A DNA stretch of 64,000 bases from Candidatus Zixiibacteriota bacterium (GCA_034003725.1 JAVEYB010000011.1:1-64000); one strand, 5' to 3'. Counted from the stretch's first letter, positions 24,886 through 34,200 are shown. Notes: generated from the sequence alone by a model not told the origin. Made by a program: numbers and translations.

Positions 24886-25971
24886 CTAGTTCTTCTTCCT
24901 GAACGCGTCCATAAAGGCGGCCAGCTTCTCGGCCCCCTCCAAAGGCAGCGCGTTGTACAGAGACACCCGGACTCCTCCCACCGATCGGTGACCCTTCAGG
25001 CCGACAAAGCCGGCTTCCTTGGCCTCGGCGATGAACTTCTTCTCGAGGTCCTCACTCGGCAGGCGCAACGTGATGTTCATCCACGAGCGGCTGTCCTTGT
25101 CGACTGTACCCCGGTAGTAGTCCGGGAACAGATCCATCATCTGGTAGATCCGTTCCTTCTTGGCGGTATTGAGCTTGTCCATGCCGGCCAGCCCGCCATT
25201 GCGCTTGATCCACTCCAGGATCAGCTTCATGACGTATATGCCGAACGCCGGTGGCGTGTTATACAGCGACTTCTCCTTCGCGTGCGTTTTGTAGCTGAGC
25301 ATGGTCGGCAAACCGTCCTTGCACTGCTGCAACATGTCGTCGTGCATACACACGAGAGTGACGCCTGACGGTCCGAGGTTTTTCTGGGCCCCGGCGTAAA
25401 ACATCACAAACTGGGTGTAGTCGAGTTTGCGGGACGCGATATCGGACGACATGTCGGCCACCAGCGGCACCTGACCCGTCTTCGGAAACGTGTGGTACTG
25501 CGTTCCCTTGATCGTGTTATTCGTGGTGATATGCAGGTAGCGCGAGTTGGTGGTGAATTTGATGTCGCTCATCTTCGGGATGAACCGGTAGTTCTCGTCC
25601 TTTGATGATGCGGCAAGATTCACCTCCCCAAACAGCTTTGCCTCTTTGATCGCCTTCGACGACCAGGCGCCGGTATCGACATAGGCGACCACGTCGCCGG
25701 GATTCAGCAGGTTCATCGGCAGCATAAAAAACTGCGACGATGCCCCGCCGGTCAGAAACAACACGTGATATTTGTCCGACAGTCCGAACAGCTCGCGCAC
25801 CAGCGCTATGGTCGTGTCGTTGATCTCCTCGAATTCCTTCGATCGATGCGAGCTTTCCATGATAGACATGCCGGTGCCCCGGTAGTCGAGCAGTTCGTTC
25901 TGCACCTGCTGCAGGACCTCGAGCGGCAGGATCGACGGCCCGGGATTGAAATTGAATACGCGTTTAGCCAT
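24886..25971 (-). CDS. serC: phosphoserine aminotransferase
   Basis: 361-residue PLP aminotransferase that converts 3-phosphohydroxypyruvate to phosphoserine. It opens MAKRVFNFNPGPSILPLEVLQQVQNE and has GMSIMESSHRSKEFEE, LTGGASSQFFMLPMNLL, VADMSSDIASRK, the PLP lysine in FYAGAQKNLGPSGVTLV, and GLKGHRSVGGVRVSLYNALP near the C-terminus, all SerC hallmarks. Start at the ATG at 25971, preceded by AAGAGG. It follows serA by 52 bases, and a strong terminator follows. Confidence 0.97.
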   Translation of the reverse strand: MAKRVFNFNPGPSILPLEVLQQVQNELLDYRGTGMSIMESSHRSKEFEEINDTTIALVRELFGLSDKYHVLFLTGGASSQFFMLPMNLLNPGDVVAYVDTGAWSSKAIKEAKLFGEVNLAASSKDENYRFIPKMSDIKFTTNSRYLHITTNNTIKGTQYHTFPKTGQVPLVADMSSDIASRKLDYTQFVMFYAGAQKNLGPSGVTLVCMHDDMLQQCKDGLPTMLSYKTHAKEKSLYNTPPAFGIYVMKLILEWIKRNGGLAGMDKLNTAKKERIYQMMDLFPDYYRGTVDKDSRSWMNITLRLPSEDLEKKFIAEAKEAGFVGLKGHRSVGGVRVSLYNALPLEGAEKLAAFMDAFRKKN

Positions 25972-26023
25972 GATATGCCTCTTCGTACGGCAGCCTGCGG
26001 ACCCGATGGTCCGCATCGGCCGG

Positions 26024-26902
26024 TTATCTATTCTCGACGTAGTCGGCGATCAGACGTTCCACGATGATGCCGATACGAGTCATGTTCTCCTTGGTCGAAG
26101 CGCCGATATGCGGCAGGAACAGCGTATTGGGAGCGTCGAACAGCGGAGACTTCTCGGGCGGGTCCGAATACCAGACGTCGGTCGCGAACCCGGCGAGTTT
26201 GCCGCTCTTGAGCGCTTCCGCCACATCCTCCTCGACACAGATCTGACCGCGGGCCGTATTCACCAAATACGCACCGTCCCTGAACTGCTTGAGCGTCTCC
26301 TTGTTGATCATACCCCGGGTGTCAGGTAACAGCGGCATGTGCAGCGATACATAGTCCGACTGCCGCAAAACGTCTTCAACCGAGTCGCATATCTCTGCCC
26401 AATCCGTGAAGTAGACGTCGGGATGCCATCCCAGGACGCGCATCCTGAACGCCTGCGCCCGGTAGGCAAGCGCCAATCCGATACGACCCAGTCCCAGAAT
26501 ACCCAGCGTTTTGCCATGGAGTTCGGTGCGCTCCAATTCCTTCTTGAGCCACTTGCCTTCGCGCATCGATGAGTCCGCCGGTGCCACGTTACACGCGAGT
26601 GAGATCATCATCGCAAACGCCAATTCCGCGACCGCCGTGGTCGACGCATCCGCCGTGTTGCGCACCATGATTCCCTTCTCCTGGGCATAGATGCGGTCGA
26701 TATTGTCCAGACCGACCCCGCCCCGGATGACCAGCTTCATCTTCTTGGCAAGATCGATATACTCGCGGTTGACTTTGGTCTTGGAGCGAACAACAACGAT
26801 CTCCGCTTCGCCCATCCGGCCCTTGTCATCGGTCACGTCGCCGTATCTGGCCAACTTCTTGGGAAGTTCGGCGTCGAACGCATCGGAAATCAAAATTAAC
26901 AT
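26024..26902 (-). CDS. serA: D-3-phosphoglycerate dehydrogenase-type 2-hydroxyacid dehydrogenase
   Basis: 292-residue NAD-dependent enzyme for the first step of serine synthesis. Visible: IRGGVGLDNID (catalytic Arg region), VRNTADASTTAVAELAF, the NAD-binding GKTLGILGLGRIGLALAYRA, VNTARGQICVEEDVAEAL and the catalytic His in LPHIGASTKENMTRIG. It is the short form without C-terminal ACT domains, so no serine feedback by that route. The context between DUF1015 and serC supports a PGDH role over a generic hydroxyacid dehydrogenase. It begins 18 bases after the DUF1015 stop. Confidence 0.9.
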   Translation of the reverse strand: MLILISDAFDAELPKKLARYGDVTDDKGRMGEAEIVVVRSKTKVNREYIDLAKKMKLVIRGGVGLDNIDRIYAQEKGIMVRNTADASTTAVAELAFAMMISLACNVAPADSSMREGKWLKKELERTELHGKTLGILGLGRIGLALAYRAQAFRMRVLGWHPDVYFTDWAEICDSVEDVLRQSDYVSLHMPLLPDTRGMINKETLKQFRDGAYLVNTARGQICVEEDVAEALKSGKLAGFATDVWYSDPPEKSPLFDAPNTLFLPHIGASTKENMTRIGIIVERLIADYVENR

Positions 26903-26920
26903 GTCACCATCTCCACTCGG

Positions 26921-28165
26921 TTAATCAGTTAGCAGACTCACGACCAAGCCGCTGAACAATTTCGGCTCGAACCAGGTCGACTTGGGCGGCATTACTTCGC
27001 CGGCATCGGCCACAGCCAGTAATTGTTGAACAGAGGTCGGATATAGTGAGAATGCGGCCTTGTACTTGCCTGAATCCACCAGCCTCACCAGCTCTCCAGT
27101 ACCCCGGATGCCGCCGACGAAGTCAATCCGCTTGTCGGTCTTTGGGTCCGTAATCCCCAGCAGCGGCGCGAGGAAGTTGTCCGCCAGTACCGACGCATCG
27201 ATCGACTTCGTGGGACTGGCTGCATCGAAACTCCCGTTTCTGGCCCTCAGCAGATACCAGGACCCGCCACTGTAGAGCCCGAATTCATGGGCACGCTGCG
27301 GGGCGATCTCTCCCCCGTGCCGGCTGACCTCGAACTTCGCCGAGGCCTGTTCCAGCAACGTTTCGAGCGTGTGTCCGTTGAGATCCTTCACGACCCGATT
27401 GTACGGCAGGATGCGGAGTTCCTCAGCCGGGAACAGAACATTCAGAAAGAAATTGAACGGCTCGTTGCCGGTGTAGCCCGGGGTCTTTTCACGCATGCGA
27501 CGGCAGACCTCCGACGCGGCGGCCGAGCGATGGTGTCCGTCCGCGATATAGAGCACCGGCAGCTTCGCGAACGCATCGACAAGCATGGTGATATCGTCTT
27601 CACGGCTGACCACCCACAACTCCTGACGAACGCTGCCGGGCGTCTCAAAATCGACAACGGGAGGTGTCGACGTAACCTTTTTGATCGCCGCCGAAGTCGC
27701 GGCGGACGCCTTGTAGGTGGAGAACACCAGCCCGACCTGCGCCTCAAGTGTCATGATATGGTTGGCGCGGTCGACCATCTTCTCCGGGCGGATATGCTCG
27801 TGTTTCCTGATCAATCCCCGGTCGTACTCATCGACTGAGGACAAGGCGGCAAGTCCCGTCTGGCTTCGCCCCTGCCAGCTCAGCCGGTAGATATAGAAGC
27901 ACGGTGTCGGGTCCTGAATCAGCACACCCTCACGGAACAACTTGAACAGGTTGTCTCGTCCGCGTTTGTACACGTCCCGGGAGTACGGATCAAAATCGGG
28001 TGGAAACTCAAGTTCTGCCTTGTCGACGCGCAGAAACGTGATGGGGTTTCCCTCGGCCATGGCCCGGGCTTCTTCGCTGCTGAGCACATCGTAAGGGGGG
28101 CAAGCCACCTTCGCGGCCCTGTCTGGGGTCGGCCGCAGGCCACGGAACGGTCGAACGATCGCCAC
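26921..28165 (-). CDS. DUF1015 family protein in the serine operon
   Basis: 414 residues opening MAIVRPFRGLRPTPDRAAKVACPPYDVLSSEEAR, the DUF1015 signature, with GNPITFLRVDKAELEFP, RKHEHIRPEKMVDRANHIMTLEAQVGLVFSTYK and VLYIADGHHRSAAASEVCRRM. Biochemical function not established as far as I know. It heads the operon DUF1015-serA-serC, while no phosphoserine phosphatase (serB) gene is present nearby, so a role at the phosphoserine or serine step is an attractive inference. Start is GTG at 28165 with GAGGTG before it. Confidence 0.9.
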   Translation of the reverse strand: MAIVRPFRGLRPTPDRAAKVACPPYDVLSSEEARAMAEGNPITFLRVDKAELEFPPDFDPYSRDVYKRGRDNLFKLFREGVLIQDPTPCFYIYRLSWQGRSQTGLAALSSVDEYDRGLIRKHEHIRPEKMVDRANHIMTLEAQVGLVFSTYKASAATSAAIKKVTSTPPVVDFETPGSVRQELWVVSREDDITMLVDAFAKLPVLYIADGHHRSAAASEVCRRMREKTPGYTGNEPFNFFLNVLFPAEELRILPYNRVVKDLNGHTLETLLEQASAKFEVSRHGGEIAPQRAHEFGLYSGGSWYLLRARNGSFDAASPTKSIDASVLADNFLAPLLGITDPKTDKRIDFVGGIRGTGELVRLVDSGKYKAAFSLYPTSVQQLLAVADAGEVMPPKSTWFEPKLFSGLVVSLLTD

Positions 28166-28193
28166 AATTCACCTCGCTAGTACAATCGGCCAT

Positions 28194-28209
28194 TGTGAAC
28201 CATTTCACA
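28194..28209. promoter_or_regulatory. CRP-type palindromic operator
   Basis: TGTGAACCATTTCACA is a perfect TGTGA-N6-TCACA palindrome, the consensus of CRP-family sites. It lies just downstream of the predicted start of the serine operon transcript, where binding would be expected to block transcription. Confidence 0.6.
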
Positions 28210-28217
28210 GGTGCGCC

Positions 28218-28245
28218 AATATACTAGACCTCCCCCGAAACACAA
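28218..28245 (-). promoter_or_regulatory. promoter of the serine operon
   Basis: Minus-strand TTGTGT (28240-28245) and TATATT (28218-28223), 16-base spacer. Predicted start near 28211, about 45 bases before the GTG start of the DUF1015 gene. Confidence 0.55.
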
Positions 28246-28294
28246 CCGAAAACGGACTCGGCCTGCCGTTCACAGGCGTCGCCCGGCACCGGGT

Positions 28295-30412
28295 TCAGTT
28301 TGACGCGTCTAGCGAAAGTCCAAGCGCCTTAAACAGAAAGCACCATTCATCGACGGTTTCCTCTATCTGCCGACTGATCGGCTTTCCCTGCCCGTGACCC
28401 GCTTTAGACTCAATCCTCAGAAGCACGGGCGTGTCCGGACCGACTGCCGCCTGCATCCTCGCTGCAAATTTCCGCGCGTGCAGCGGGTCAACCCGGGAGT
28501 CCGATTCGGCGGCCGTGAGCAGGAGCGCGGGGTAGTTCTCCCCCGGTCTGATGTGATGATACGGCGAATAGCGATGGAGGAAGGCGAATTGCGCGGAGTC
28601 CTCGGCCGAACCGTACTCCGGCACCCAGAGCCGCGCGATAAGAAACAGGTGGTAGCGGAGCATGTCCAGCAGCGGCACGCCGCAGATCGCGGCGCGGCAC
28701 AAATCGGGGCGCTGCGTAATCACCGCCCCGATCAGCAGACCGCCATTGGATCCGCCCTCGATCGCGAGGCGCTCCGGTGATGTCAACCCCTCGCGGAACA
28801 GATACTCGGCGGCCGCGATGAAATCGTCGAACGTGTTTTGCTTTTGCTCGAGCATTCCGGCCCGGTGCCATCGTTCTCCATACTCACCCCCGCCACGGAG
28901 GTGGGGGTATGCAAACAGTCCGCCGCGTTTGAACCACAGGGAGAGAGTCTTGGAGAAATACGGTTTCTGGGAAACGTTGAAGCCGCCGTATCCGTAGAGG
29001 AGGACCGGATTGGCGCTGTCGCGCGGCGCATCACGCCGCCCAACCAGAAACATGGAGATTGGCGTCTTATCGAGTGACTCGTACCAGACCATCCGAACGT
29101 CGATATCGCTCAAATCGATGTCGATATCGAGCCGATCGTAGAGGCTCAGCAGTTTGGCGGCAAACTCGTAGCGAAACACGGTGGGTGGAAAGTTGAACGA
29201 TTCGAACAGAAAAAACATCTCGGAGCCGCCAGGCTCGCCGTATATCGATGTGACTGAGCCCAATGTTGGAAGAGTAATGCTCTCCTCCAGAATACCATCA
29301 TACGAATAGATGTCGAGCCGGCCGGCAGCGTTCTCAAGTGAGTGGACCACCAGACGATGGGCGATAACCTGCACCGACTGGATCGTCCGGTTCTCTTCCG
29401 GAATGATCTCCGCCCACGCCGTCCGTTCGGGATGATCATAGGAGCCGGAAAGCACCCGGTTACCCGGTGCATCAAGATCAGTCAATACGAAGAAACGACC
29501 GTCATCGGGAATAATCTCGAAATACGCATCGGCGTCTTCGGTCAGCAGTCGGATGCCGTTCTCGTCCCGGTAATAAAGATCCGTTTGTCGGGAACCGGTA
29601 TACGCGCCAAAAAACACATGGTCGCCGTTTGGCGACATCGTCACCCACGGCCAGTCCGTCTTGGTCAATTGATCGCCAAACACGAGTGGGTCATTCCGCC
29701 AGTCCGAGCCGAGTTCGTGGTAGTAGACGCGACGATAGTAATTCTCATCGCCGGACGGCACCGTCCCGGGTTCGGGGAATCGGGTGTAGTAAAAGCCGGC
29801 ATTGTCGGCTTCCCACGCGAGTGCAGCCGCCCGGGTGAAGGGAATGGAATCGGGCAGCAACGTCAGGGACTTCGTTTCCAATACGTACAGTGTCGAGAGT
29901 TCCGACCCGGATGATGATAGACCATAGGCGATCAGCGCGCCGTCGGGTGAGACAAAATACCAGTCGAGCGCTACCGTGTTGTCGCCCGTGATGGCGTTCG
30001 GATCCATGAGCTTTTCCCGCGACCCGGCCGGGCCGCGCTTCATGTACAGCACCGCATGGTCCTGACCGGCCTCACGTTCGGTCCAGAAGTACATATCCCC
30101 GCAGGGTTGAGGCGGGGTGATGGCGCCGACATGCATCAGGTCGCGGATCTCCCCTTCCAGAGTCTCGCGGCCCGGATACGAGTCCACATAGTCTCTGAAG
30201 TGCCGATACTGGGCTTCGGTCCAGGCATGAACCTGGGGATCACCGCCGTCCTCGAGCCACCGATAGGGATCGGCGACAGCGACGCCGAAGAGGGTGTCCG
30301 TCACCGTATCAACTGGAGTCGGCGGAGGGGCCGTGAGGACTGTCGTGCAGAGACACATAGGGGCCAGGACACCGGCCATGGCCATAGGGACGAGGGATCG
30401 CCAACGGATCAT
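28295..30412 (-). CDS. prolyl oligopeptidase family serine peptidase (S9A)
   Basis: 705 residues: signal peptide (MIRWRSLVPMAMAGVLAPMCLCTTVLTAP), then PVDTVTDTLFGVAVADPYRWLEDGGDPQVHAWTEAQ typical of S9A, a seven-bladed propeller region, and a C-terminal alpha/beta hydrolase. Catalytic triad candidates: Ser in AIEGGSNGGLLIGAVITQRPDLCRAAICGVPLLDMLRY, Asp in ESDSRVDPLHA, His in SKAGHGQGK. It cleaves short peptides after proline and is likely periplasmic. Start at 30412 is supported by AGGAGGTG. Length is normal for S9A. Confidence 0.94.
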   Translation of the reverse strand: MIRWRSLVPMAMAGVLAPMCLCTTVLTAPPPTPVDTVTDTLFGVAVADPYRWLEDGGDPQVHAWTEAQYRHFRDYVDSYPGRETLEGEIRDLMHVGAITPPQPCGDMYFWTEREAGQDHAVLYMKRGPAGSREKLMDPNAITGDNTVALDWYFVSPDGALIAYGLSSSGSELSTLYVLETKSLTLLPDSIPFTRAAALAWEADNAGFYYTRFPEPGTVPSGDENYYRRVYYHELGSDWRNDPLVFGDQLTKTDWPWVTMSPNGDHVFFGAYTGSRQTDLYYRDENGIRLLTEDADAYFEIIPDDGRFFVLTDLDAPGNRVLSGSYDHPERTAWAEIIPEENRTIQSVQVIAHRLVVHSLENAAGRLDIYSYDGILEESITLPTLGSVTSIYGEPGGSEMFFLFESFNFPPTVFRYEFAAKLLSLYDRLDIDIDLSDIDVRMVWYESLDKTPISMFLVGRRDAPRDSANPVLLYGYGGFNVSQKPYFSKTLSLWFKRGGLFAYPHLRGGGEYGERWHRAGMLEQKQNTFDDFIAAAEYLFREGLTSPERLAIEGGSNGGLLIGAVITQRPDLCRAAICGVPLLDMLRYHLFLIARLWVPEYGSAEDSAQFAFLHRYSPYHHIRPGENYPALLLTAAESDSRVDPLHARKFAARMQAAVGPDTPVLLRIESKAGHGQGKPISRQIEETVDEWCFLFKALGLSLDASN

Positions 30413-30451
30413 CAATACACCTCCTGGAGCGCACGCGCGCGTCTTTCGGCG

Positions 30452-30479
30452 AATATATGGCCCGGGCGAGTGGACGCAA
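30452..30479 (-). promoter_or_regulatory. promoter of the prolyl oligopeptidase gene
   Basis: Minus-strand TTGCGT (30474-30479) and TATATT (30452-30457) with a 16-base spacer, about 40 bases before the start codon. Confidence 0.55.
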
Positions 30480-30486
30480 AGCAATA

Positions 30487-30516
30487 GAAAACGGGCCGCC
30501 CGAAAGAGCGGCCCGT
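30487..30516 (-). terminator. terminator of the SWIB-domain gene
   Basis: Perfect 9-bp stem ACGGGCCGC / GCGGCCCGT, 8-base loop, followed on the minus strand by TTTTC. It lies 27 bases beyond the SWIB gene stop. Confidence 0.8.
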
Positions 30517-30542
30517 CGAGAAGTCACTGACGTCTGGAAGGA

Positions 30543-31040
30543 CTACTTCATGTGCTTGCTGACCAGCTTGGTCATCTCGAACATGGAGACCTTCTTCTTG
30601 CCGCCGAAGACCGCTTTGAGCTTGTCGTCGGCGTTGATCATCCGCTTGTTAACCGAATCCTGCAGGCCGTTCTTCTTGATGTAGGCCCAGAGCTTCTTGG
30701 TCACCTCAGTACGCGGCATGGCCTTCCCGCCGACCACAGCACTCAGGTCGGTCGAGAGTTCCATCGGGCGCATGAAGGCAGGATTCGGTTTCCGCTTAGC
30801 GGCTTTTTTCTTCGGCGCCTTCTTAGCGGCTTTCTTTTTGGCTGTTTTCTTTTTGGCGGTTTTCTTCTTCGCCGGCTTCTTAGTCGCTTTCTTCTTTGCG
30901 GTTTTCTTCTTCGCCGGCTTCTTCGTCGCCTTCTTCGCGACTTTCTTCTTCGTGGCCTTCTTCGTCGCTTTCTTCTTCGTTGCCTTCTTCGCGACTTTCT
31001 TCGCCGGCTTCTTTGCGGTTTTCTTCTTTGCGACTGCCAT
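30543..31040 (-). CDS. SWIB/MDM2 domain protein with histone H1-like lysine tail
   Basis: 165 residues. The first 85 are almost only Lys, Ala, Thr and Pro in KKKTAKKPAKK-type repeats, like eukaryotic H1 tails and bacterial nucleoid proteins such as AlgP or Hc1. The rest is a SWIB domain (FMRPMELSTDLSAVVGGKAMPRTEVTKKLWAYIKKNGLQDSVNKRMINADDKLKAVFGG). SWIB is best known from chromatin remodellers and Chlamydia. Probably a DNA-binding nucleoid protein. The start at 31040 is fixed by AAGGAG. It has its own terminator. Confidence 0.92.
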   Translation of the reverse strand: MAVAKKKTAKKPAKKVAKKATKKKATKKATKKKVAKKATKKPAKKKTAKKKATKKPAKKKTAKKKTAKKKAAKKAPKKKAAKRKPNPAFMRPMELSTDLSAVVGGKAMPRTEVTKKLWAYIKKNGLQDSVNKRMINADDKLKAVFGGKKKVSMFEMTKLVSKHMK

Positions 31041-31273
31041 GTGTTGCTCCTTCAGCATTGAGGGTTGCTTATGAACATTGCGTCAGTGTTGCTTCCTCAC
31101 CGACGGACGGTACCGACTGCACTGGTTGTCGCGGTTGTCTCGGTAACATCCAAGCGAAAAGTACCATAGTGCTAAAAATTTTTGCAAGGAAAAATATGAG
31201 GGGGGAAGAAAAAAGTTGACTGCGTTTCACCGCACACGTGACCCCATTCCGAGCCCGGCGCGCGTCGGAATCA

Positions 31274-32470
31274 TCACGCGCGGGTCAGTTCGATCACCGG
31301 CGCCTCCGGTGGACACCCCAGTCGAAAGGGGAACCAGTGTCCCACACCGGACGACGTATACAACTGAGAACCGTTCTTGCGATAGTGCCCCCAGAGATAC
31401 CGGTCGGGCCAGTAGGGCTCGAACAGCGATCGACCAAACAGTCCGATCTGCCCCCCATGAGTGTGACCGGCCAGAGTCAATTCTATCCCGCGCCGGGCCG
31501 CGTGGTCGAACGCGTCGGGGCGATGACTCATCAGAACGGTGAACGCCTGCCCCGAGGAGCGCTCCAGAGTTGTGTCGATGGCGCGCTCGAAGAAGGTTGT
31601 TTGTTTCGTTCCCATGCGACGCGGGTCGTCGATCCCCGCTACCCGCAGGCTGGCCGTACCCGTGGCAATCGTCACGGCGCGATCGACCAGCAGAGGAACG
31701 GTTGAGGCGTCGTGGATGCGCCGCACGGCGTCGACGCCCCGGAAGTACTCGTGATTACCGAGCGACGCAAACGCCCCGTACGGAGCGCGAAGCTCGTCGA
31801 TAAGGCGCAGGGCGTCTGGGAGCTGCCGCAGATCATCGGCCACATCGCCCGTCACCAGCACCAGGTCCGGACGAAGTGACTCTGCTTTCGTCAGGACGTC
31901 CTCCAGATCGGCCACCGTGACGTACTCCCTGAGATGAAGATCCGACAGATGCAGGATCCGGAAGCCTTCCAGCTCCGTCGGCAGCGACGAAAAGCGAAAT
32001 CGTTGGAGTTCCACGTTCACGCCGCTGAACGACCGAGCCATCCCGGAGACCCCCATCGACGCGACAATCACGGGGGCTGCAGCGGCGGCGCGCTTGAGTA
32101 GCAGGCGACGCTCAGGCTGGGGCGGTTCGTCGCGCGGGTGCAGCAGACGACGAATGTACCTGATCAGCCGGGCAGTCAAAAACACGACGCCCGAGACGAA
32201 GAGCGCCAGAACCATACCCACCTCGAGAACAAACACGAGTGACGTGAAAAGGGCGAAGGCGTAGGAGAGACGATCGATACCTGCCCACTCTGCAGCGCCC
32301 CAGAACAGCAGTAGAACGATCCCCGTAACGGGCAGGGACCAGGCCAGACGTCTGATCCAGCGATATGCCCACCACTCCCGGTTAAGCAGCCGGAGCAATA
32401 GCATATCGAGTAACCCGAAAAAGCCGATGACGAGGGTGAGAAATATGCCGAAGTAAAGGACTCTGCTCAT
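31274..32470 (-). CDS. membrane-anchored metallophosphoesterase
   Basis: 398 residues: about four N-terminal hydrophobic segments (for example VLYFGIFLTLVIGFFGLLDMLLL and ALFTSLVFVLEVGMVLALFVSGVVFL), then a calcineurin-like phosphoesterase domain with ILHLSDLHL, VLVTGDVADDL, SLGNHEYF, MSHRPDAF and LAGHTHGGQIGL, i.e. the complete two-metal site. The plan matches the YaeI/YkuE-like membrane phosphoesterases, some of which act on lipid A precursors or cell-wall lipids. Start at 32470; no good Shine-Dalgarno sequence is seen. Runs in the same direction as trkH but 123 bases away. Confidence 0.9.
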   Translation of the reverse strand: MSRVLYFGIFLTLVIGFFGLLDMLLLRLLNREWWAYRWIRRLAWSLPVTGIVLLLFWGAAEWAGIDRLSYAFALFTSLVFVLEVGMVLALFVSGVVFLTARLIRYIRRLLHPRDEPPQPERRLLLKRAAAAAPVIVASMGVSGMARSFSGVNVELQRFRFSSLPTELEGFRILHLSDLHLREYVTVADLEDVLTKAESLRPDLVLVTGDVADDLRQLPDALRLIDELRAPYGAFASLGNHEYFRGVDAVRRIHDASTVPLLVDRAVTIATGTASLRVAGIDDPRRMGTKQTTFFERAIDTTLERSSGQAFTVLMSHRPDAFDHAARRGIELTLAGHTHGGQIGLFGRSLFEPYWPDRYLWGHYRKNGSQLYTSSGVGHWFPFRLGCPPEAPVIELTRA

Positions 32471-32593
32471 GGGCGTACACAATCCGGTTTCACGAGGTTA
32501 TACGCAGGCCACTGCCGGACGGTCACTATTTTGCTAACGGATATTCGGTGATATGGTTCCGTAGCGACGCACTCCGACTCGGGGTCTCCAGAG

Positions 32594-34192
32594 CTACTTC
32601 CGCCAGACAGACGGGCGCAGACACACCAGAACAGTGAAGATCTCAAGCCTTCCGAGGAGCATGGATGCGACCAGGATCCACTTCCCCGGTACCGGAATCC
32701 AGCCGTAATGCTCGATGACCCCGATCCCGGCGAGACCCGGTCCGACATTTCCGATCGTCGCGATTGATACGGAAATGGCTGTGACAAAATCAGGAACGAA
32801 AAGCGTCATGAGAAGGGCAGTCAGCACGAAGAGGCTGGTAAAAAGCGCAAAAAAGGCAAGGACGCTGTTGACCTGAGCCTCGTCCACCACCTGCTTGCCG
32901 ACCTTCACCGGCATCACCAGTCGCGGCTGAGTCCGTTTCCGGATGGCATTGTAACTCGCCTTGGCGGCAATCATGATTCGTACCATTTTCATGCCGCCTG
33001 CGGTCGATCCCGCGCAGCCCCCGAAAAACATGAGCAAGAGAAGCGAGAAGCGGAGAAAGTCGGGCCACAGGTCGAAGTCAGCGGTGACGAAACCGGTCGT
33101 CGTCACGATCGAAACCGTTTGGAATGCCGCCATGCGAAAACAGCGATACAGAGACGTGACATAGTCGGCTTGCTGGGCATAATGGGCCGCAAAGGAAGCT
33201 TCCGACGGCTGGCTGTGCCGCCACGATCGCATGGCGTCATCAAGCGGCGCGAGCCCCTTCAGGTACAACAGCGCCGTGCCCACGATGACGGCCGCGATAA
33301 TCACCCCGTTGTAGAACTTGAACTCCGGGTCGCGGAACACCGGGCCAAGCTTGCCCCGGAGCGCTCGATAATGCAGAAGGAAATTGACGCCCCCAAGCCA
33401 CATGAAGACAATGATCACCCACCGTATAAAATCGGAATCGTAGGCGGCGATAGATGAATTCTGGGTGGAAAAACCGCCGGTAGCAAGCGTCGCAAACGCG
33501 TGGCAAACGGCCTCGAACAGCGACATCCCTCCCAGCCAGAGCGCCGCTGTCAGAATACCGGTCAACAGGCCGTAAACACTCCAGAGGATCGTGGTCGTTT
33601 GCGAGAGACGAGGCGACAACTTATCCTTGCTGGGACCGGGAACTTCGCTTTTGAACATCTGGTAAGCCGTCACACCCAGACCCGGGAAGACCACGATAGC
33701 CAGGGTGATTATCCCCATGCCGCCGAGCCATTGCGTGAGTGCCCTTAGAAAGAGAATACTGCGGGGGGCAGCTTCGATATCCGCCAGTATGGTCGCCCCG
33801 GTGGTAGTGAATCCGGACATTATCTCGAAATAAGCGTCTGTAAAGGCGGCAAACCAGGTATACGACGGCGTGCCCCCGCCGAATTTCAGCCAGATGAACA
33901 TCGGGAGGCAACTGAAAAGTGTCAGGATAACCCAGCCGATACAGACGATCGCCAGGCCCTCCTTGATCCCCTGCAGACTGCGTCCTCCCCGGAACAGACG
34001 GACGGCAATCGAGCCGAGACCAACCAGCAGCACTACCGCGAGAACGAACCCGTATACGTCGGGGTGGCCCGCTGCGGCGAACCAGCCGCCGGCCCGATTA
34101 TCGTACACACCGATCGCCAGCGGCGCCAGCAGCGCCAGCCCCATGATTTGCATGAGCTTGCCGACTGAAAACGCTATCGCGGTTTTATGCAT
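32594..34192 (-). CDS. trkH: Trk potassium uptake system membrane protein
   Basis: 532-residue ion channel subunit with four pore loops: FTTTGATILAD, FATLATGGFSTQNSS, SIVTTTGFVTADF and ATIGNVGPGLAG. The Gly residues of the four selectivity filters are all present. Ten or more hydrophobic helices are visible, as in TrkH/KtrB. It imports K+ under control of the cytosolic TrkA ring, whose gene ends 8 bases upstream. Length is normal. Confidence 0.95.
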   Translation of the reverse strand: MHKTAIAFSVGKLMQIMGLALLAPLAIGVYDNRAGGWFAAAGHPDVYGFVLAVVLLVGLGSIAVRLFRGGRSLQGIKEGLAIVCIGWVILTLFSCLPMFIWLKFGGGTPSYTWFAAFTDAYFEIMSGFTTTGATILADIEAAPRSILFLRALTQWLGGMGIITLAIVVFPGLGVTAYQMFKSEVPGPSKDKLSPRLSQTTTILWSVYGLLTGILTAALWLGGMSLFEAVCHAFATLATGGFSTQNSSIAAYDSDFIRWVIIVFMWLGGVNFLLHYRALRGKLGPVFRDPEFKFYNGVIIAAVIVGTALLYLKGLAPLDDAMRSWRHSQPSEASFAAHYAQQADYVTSLYRCFRMAAFQTVSIVTTTGFVTADFDLWPDFLRFSLLLLMFFGGCAGSTAGGMKMVRIMIAAKASYNAIRKRTQPRLVMPVKVGKQVVDEAQVNSVLAFFALFTSLFVLTALLMTLFVPDFVTAISVSIATIGNVGPGLAGIGVIEHYGWIPVPGKWILVASMLLGRLEIFTVLVCLRPSVWRK

Positions 34193-34200
34193 CGGAACTC

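Noticed and set aside
30552-31061. Plus-strand Leu/Phe-rich open frame resembling a membrane protein
   Set aside because: It is the reverse complement of the lysine-rich tail gene (AAG/AAA runs read as CTT/TTT); the minus-strand gene has an AAGGAG site, a SWIB domain and a terminator.
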